Part shown: positions 62,583-62,858 of the stretch, piece after piece
How the letters are laid out: every line of letters starts with the position of its first letter
Position numbering within the stretch: position 1 is the stretch's first letter
From: Nitrospirae bacterium MYbinv3
Lineage (GTDB): Bacteria; Nitrospirota; Thermodesulfovibrionia; Thermodesulfovibrionales; Magnetobacteriaceae
Direction of reading: 5' to 3'
DNA length: 62,858 nucleotides
NCBI GenBank assembly: GCA_002753395.1
Contig: PEAB01000012.1
Span: forward strand, 1 to 62,858
The notes under the pieces: generated by a model
What the model was told of the DNA's origin: nothing
Databases searched by the model: none
The model's input: the letters and a program-made list of their open reading frames with translations, nothing else
Made by a program: the position numbers and the translations under genes

Positions 62583-62735
62583 TGTTGACTTAAGCATATG
62601 TATATGCGCCTAGGTAACATATTAAGCAACCACGCTGGACATTTACGGGGTCAAGGGGGACGACTCCCCTTGCGGAAGGGTCTGAGGGGAGGGGTTGCCA
62701 ACCCCTGCGTCAGTAGGCAGAGCCTCCTCTTCTAT
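62583..62735. repeat. dispersed repeat, combined families
   Basis: TTGTTGACTTAAGCATATG is followed by ATTAAGCAACCACGC and GACATTTACGGGGTCAAGGGG, then TCCCCTTGCGGAAGGGTCTGAGGGG, GGGTTGCCAACCCC and a GTAGGCAGAGCC end. It shows the family order in full. The 428-base end region (62431-62858) holds no gene; its last ~120 bases are AT-rich. Confidence 0.7.
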
Positions 62736-62858
62736 CTCTTTGCTCGTAGAGCCTCTTGCAAAAAGAAAATAGAAGAACTTTAAAAACATCTACTTTACTA
62801 CTTTCAAAAGGTCTATTGTGTATTTATTAACGCAAAAAATACTCAACTTTCTCTTTTA

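Overview
The window is chromosomal DNA from a motile, anaerobic or microaerophilic, respiring Gram-negative-type bacterium. It has many CheY-like regulators, c-di-GMP enzymes, multihaem cytochromes with NrfD-type membrane complexes, molybdopterin and FeS proteins, a sulfite-exporter-type permease, and intergenic gaps crowded with palindromic repeats. This combination points to the Nitrospirota (Thermodesulfovibrionia or 'Candidatus Magnetobacterium'-like lineages) or a deltaproteobacterial-type relative. The assignment is inferred from gene content only. No rRNA, tRNA or CRISPR was seen.

Layout. 1-1530: two small unknown genes and repeat DNA. 1531-8504: the most unusual locus, three tandem response regulators, the second fused to an H-protein-like domain and the third to a NuoE-type [2Fe-2S] domain. 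They are followed by NuoF-like and NuoG-like proteins in which key active-site elements are missing. 8556-11975: an envelope-stress-type set (ECF sigma factor, membrane protein, two Spy-like periplasmic proteins) and a phosphodiester glycosidase-like protein. 12221-14496: a receiver protein with a KaiA/RsbU-N-like C-terminus and a double cyclic-nucleotide-binding protein. 14707-17467 (minus): atpB, atpE, an MBL hydrolase and an aberrant folD. 17728-26554: chemotaxis receptor and CheW, HD-GYP phosphodiesterase, diguanylate cyclase with a c-haem motif, and a class III nucleotide cyclase.

26769-34795: two head-to-tail cytochrome c / FeS / NrfD modules, then two AtpI-type genes and a class A penicillin-binding protein. 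35015-38838: SixA-like phosphatase (minus), a secreted rhodanese, and a molybdopterin oxidoreductase with its FeS partner. 38918-44374: HDOD protein, lone ABC ATPase, lipoprotein, AddA-like helicase-nuclease and a lone HicB-like antitoxin. 44553-46492 (minus): TauE/SafE permease with a small membrane protein and a Usp-like protein. 46828-47646 (minus): a broken Rpn-type nuclease gene. 47641-50768: histidine kinase and NtrC-type regulator. 50800-62430: type IIG/ISP-like restriction-modification protein, tandem universal stress protein, AddB-like nuclease, B12-binding radical SAM protein, M6 metalloprotease with an IPTL-CTERM-like tail, and hisG.

The gaps carry at least three repeat families. 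Two look like MITEs: one with GGGTGCATAAGAA termini and a 7-bp flanking direct repeat, the other with 17-bp termini and a 6-bp flanking direct repeat. No transposase for either is encoded here.
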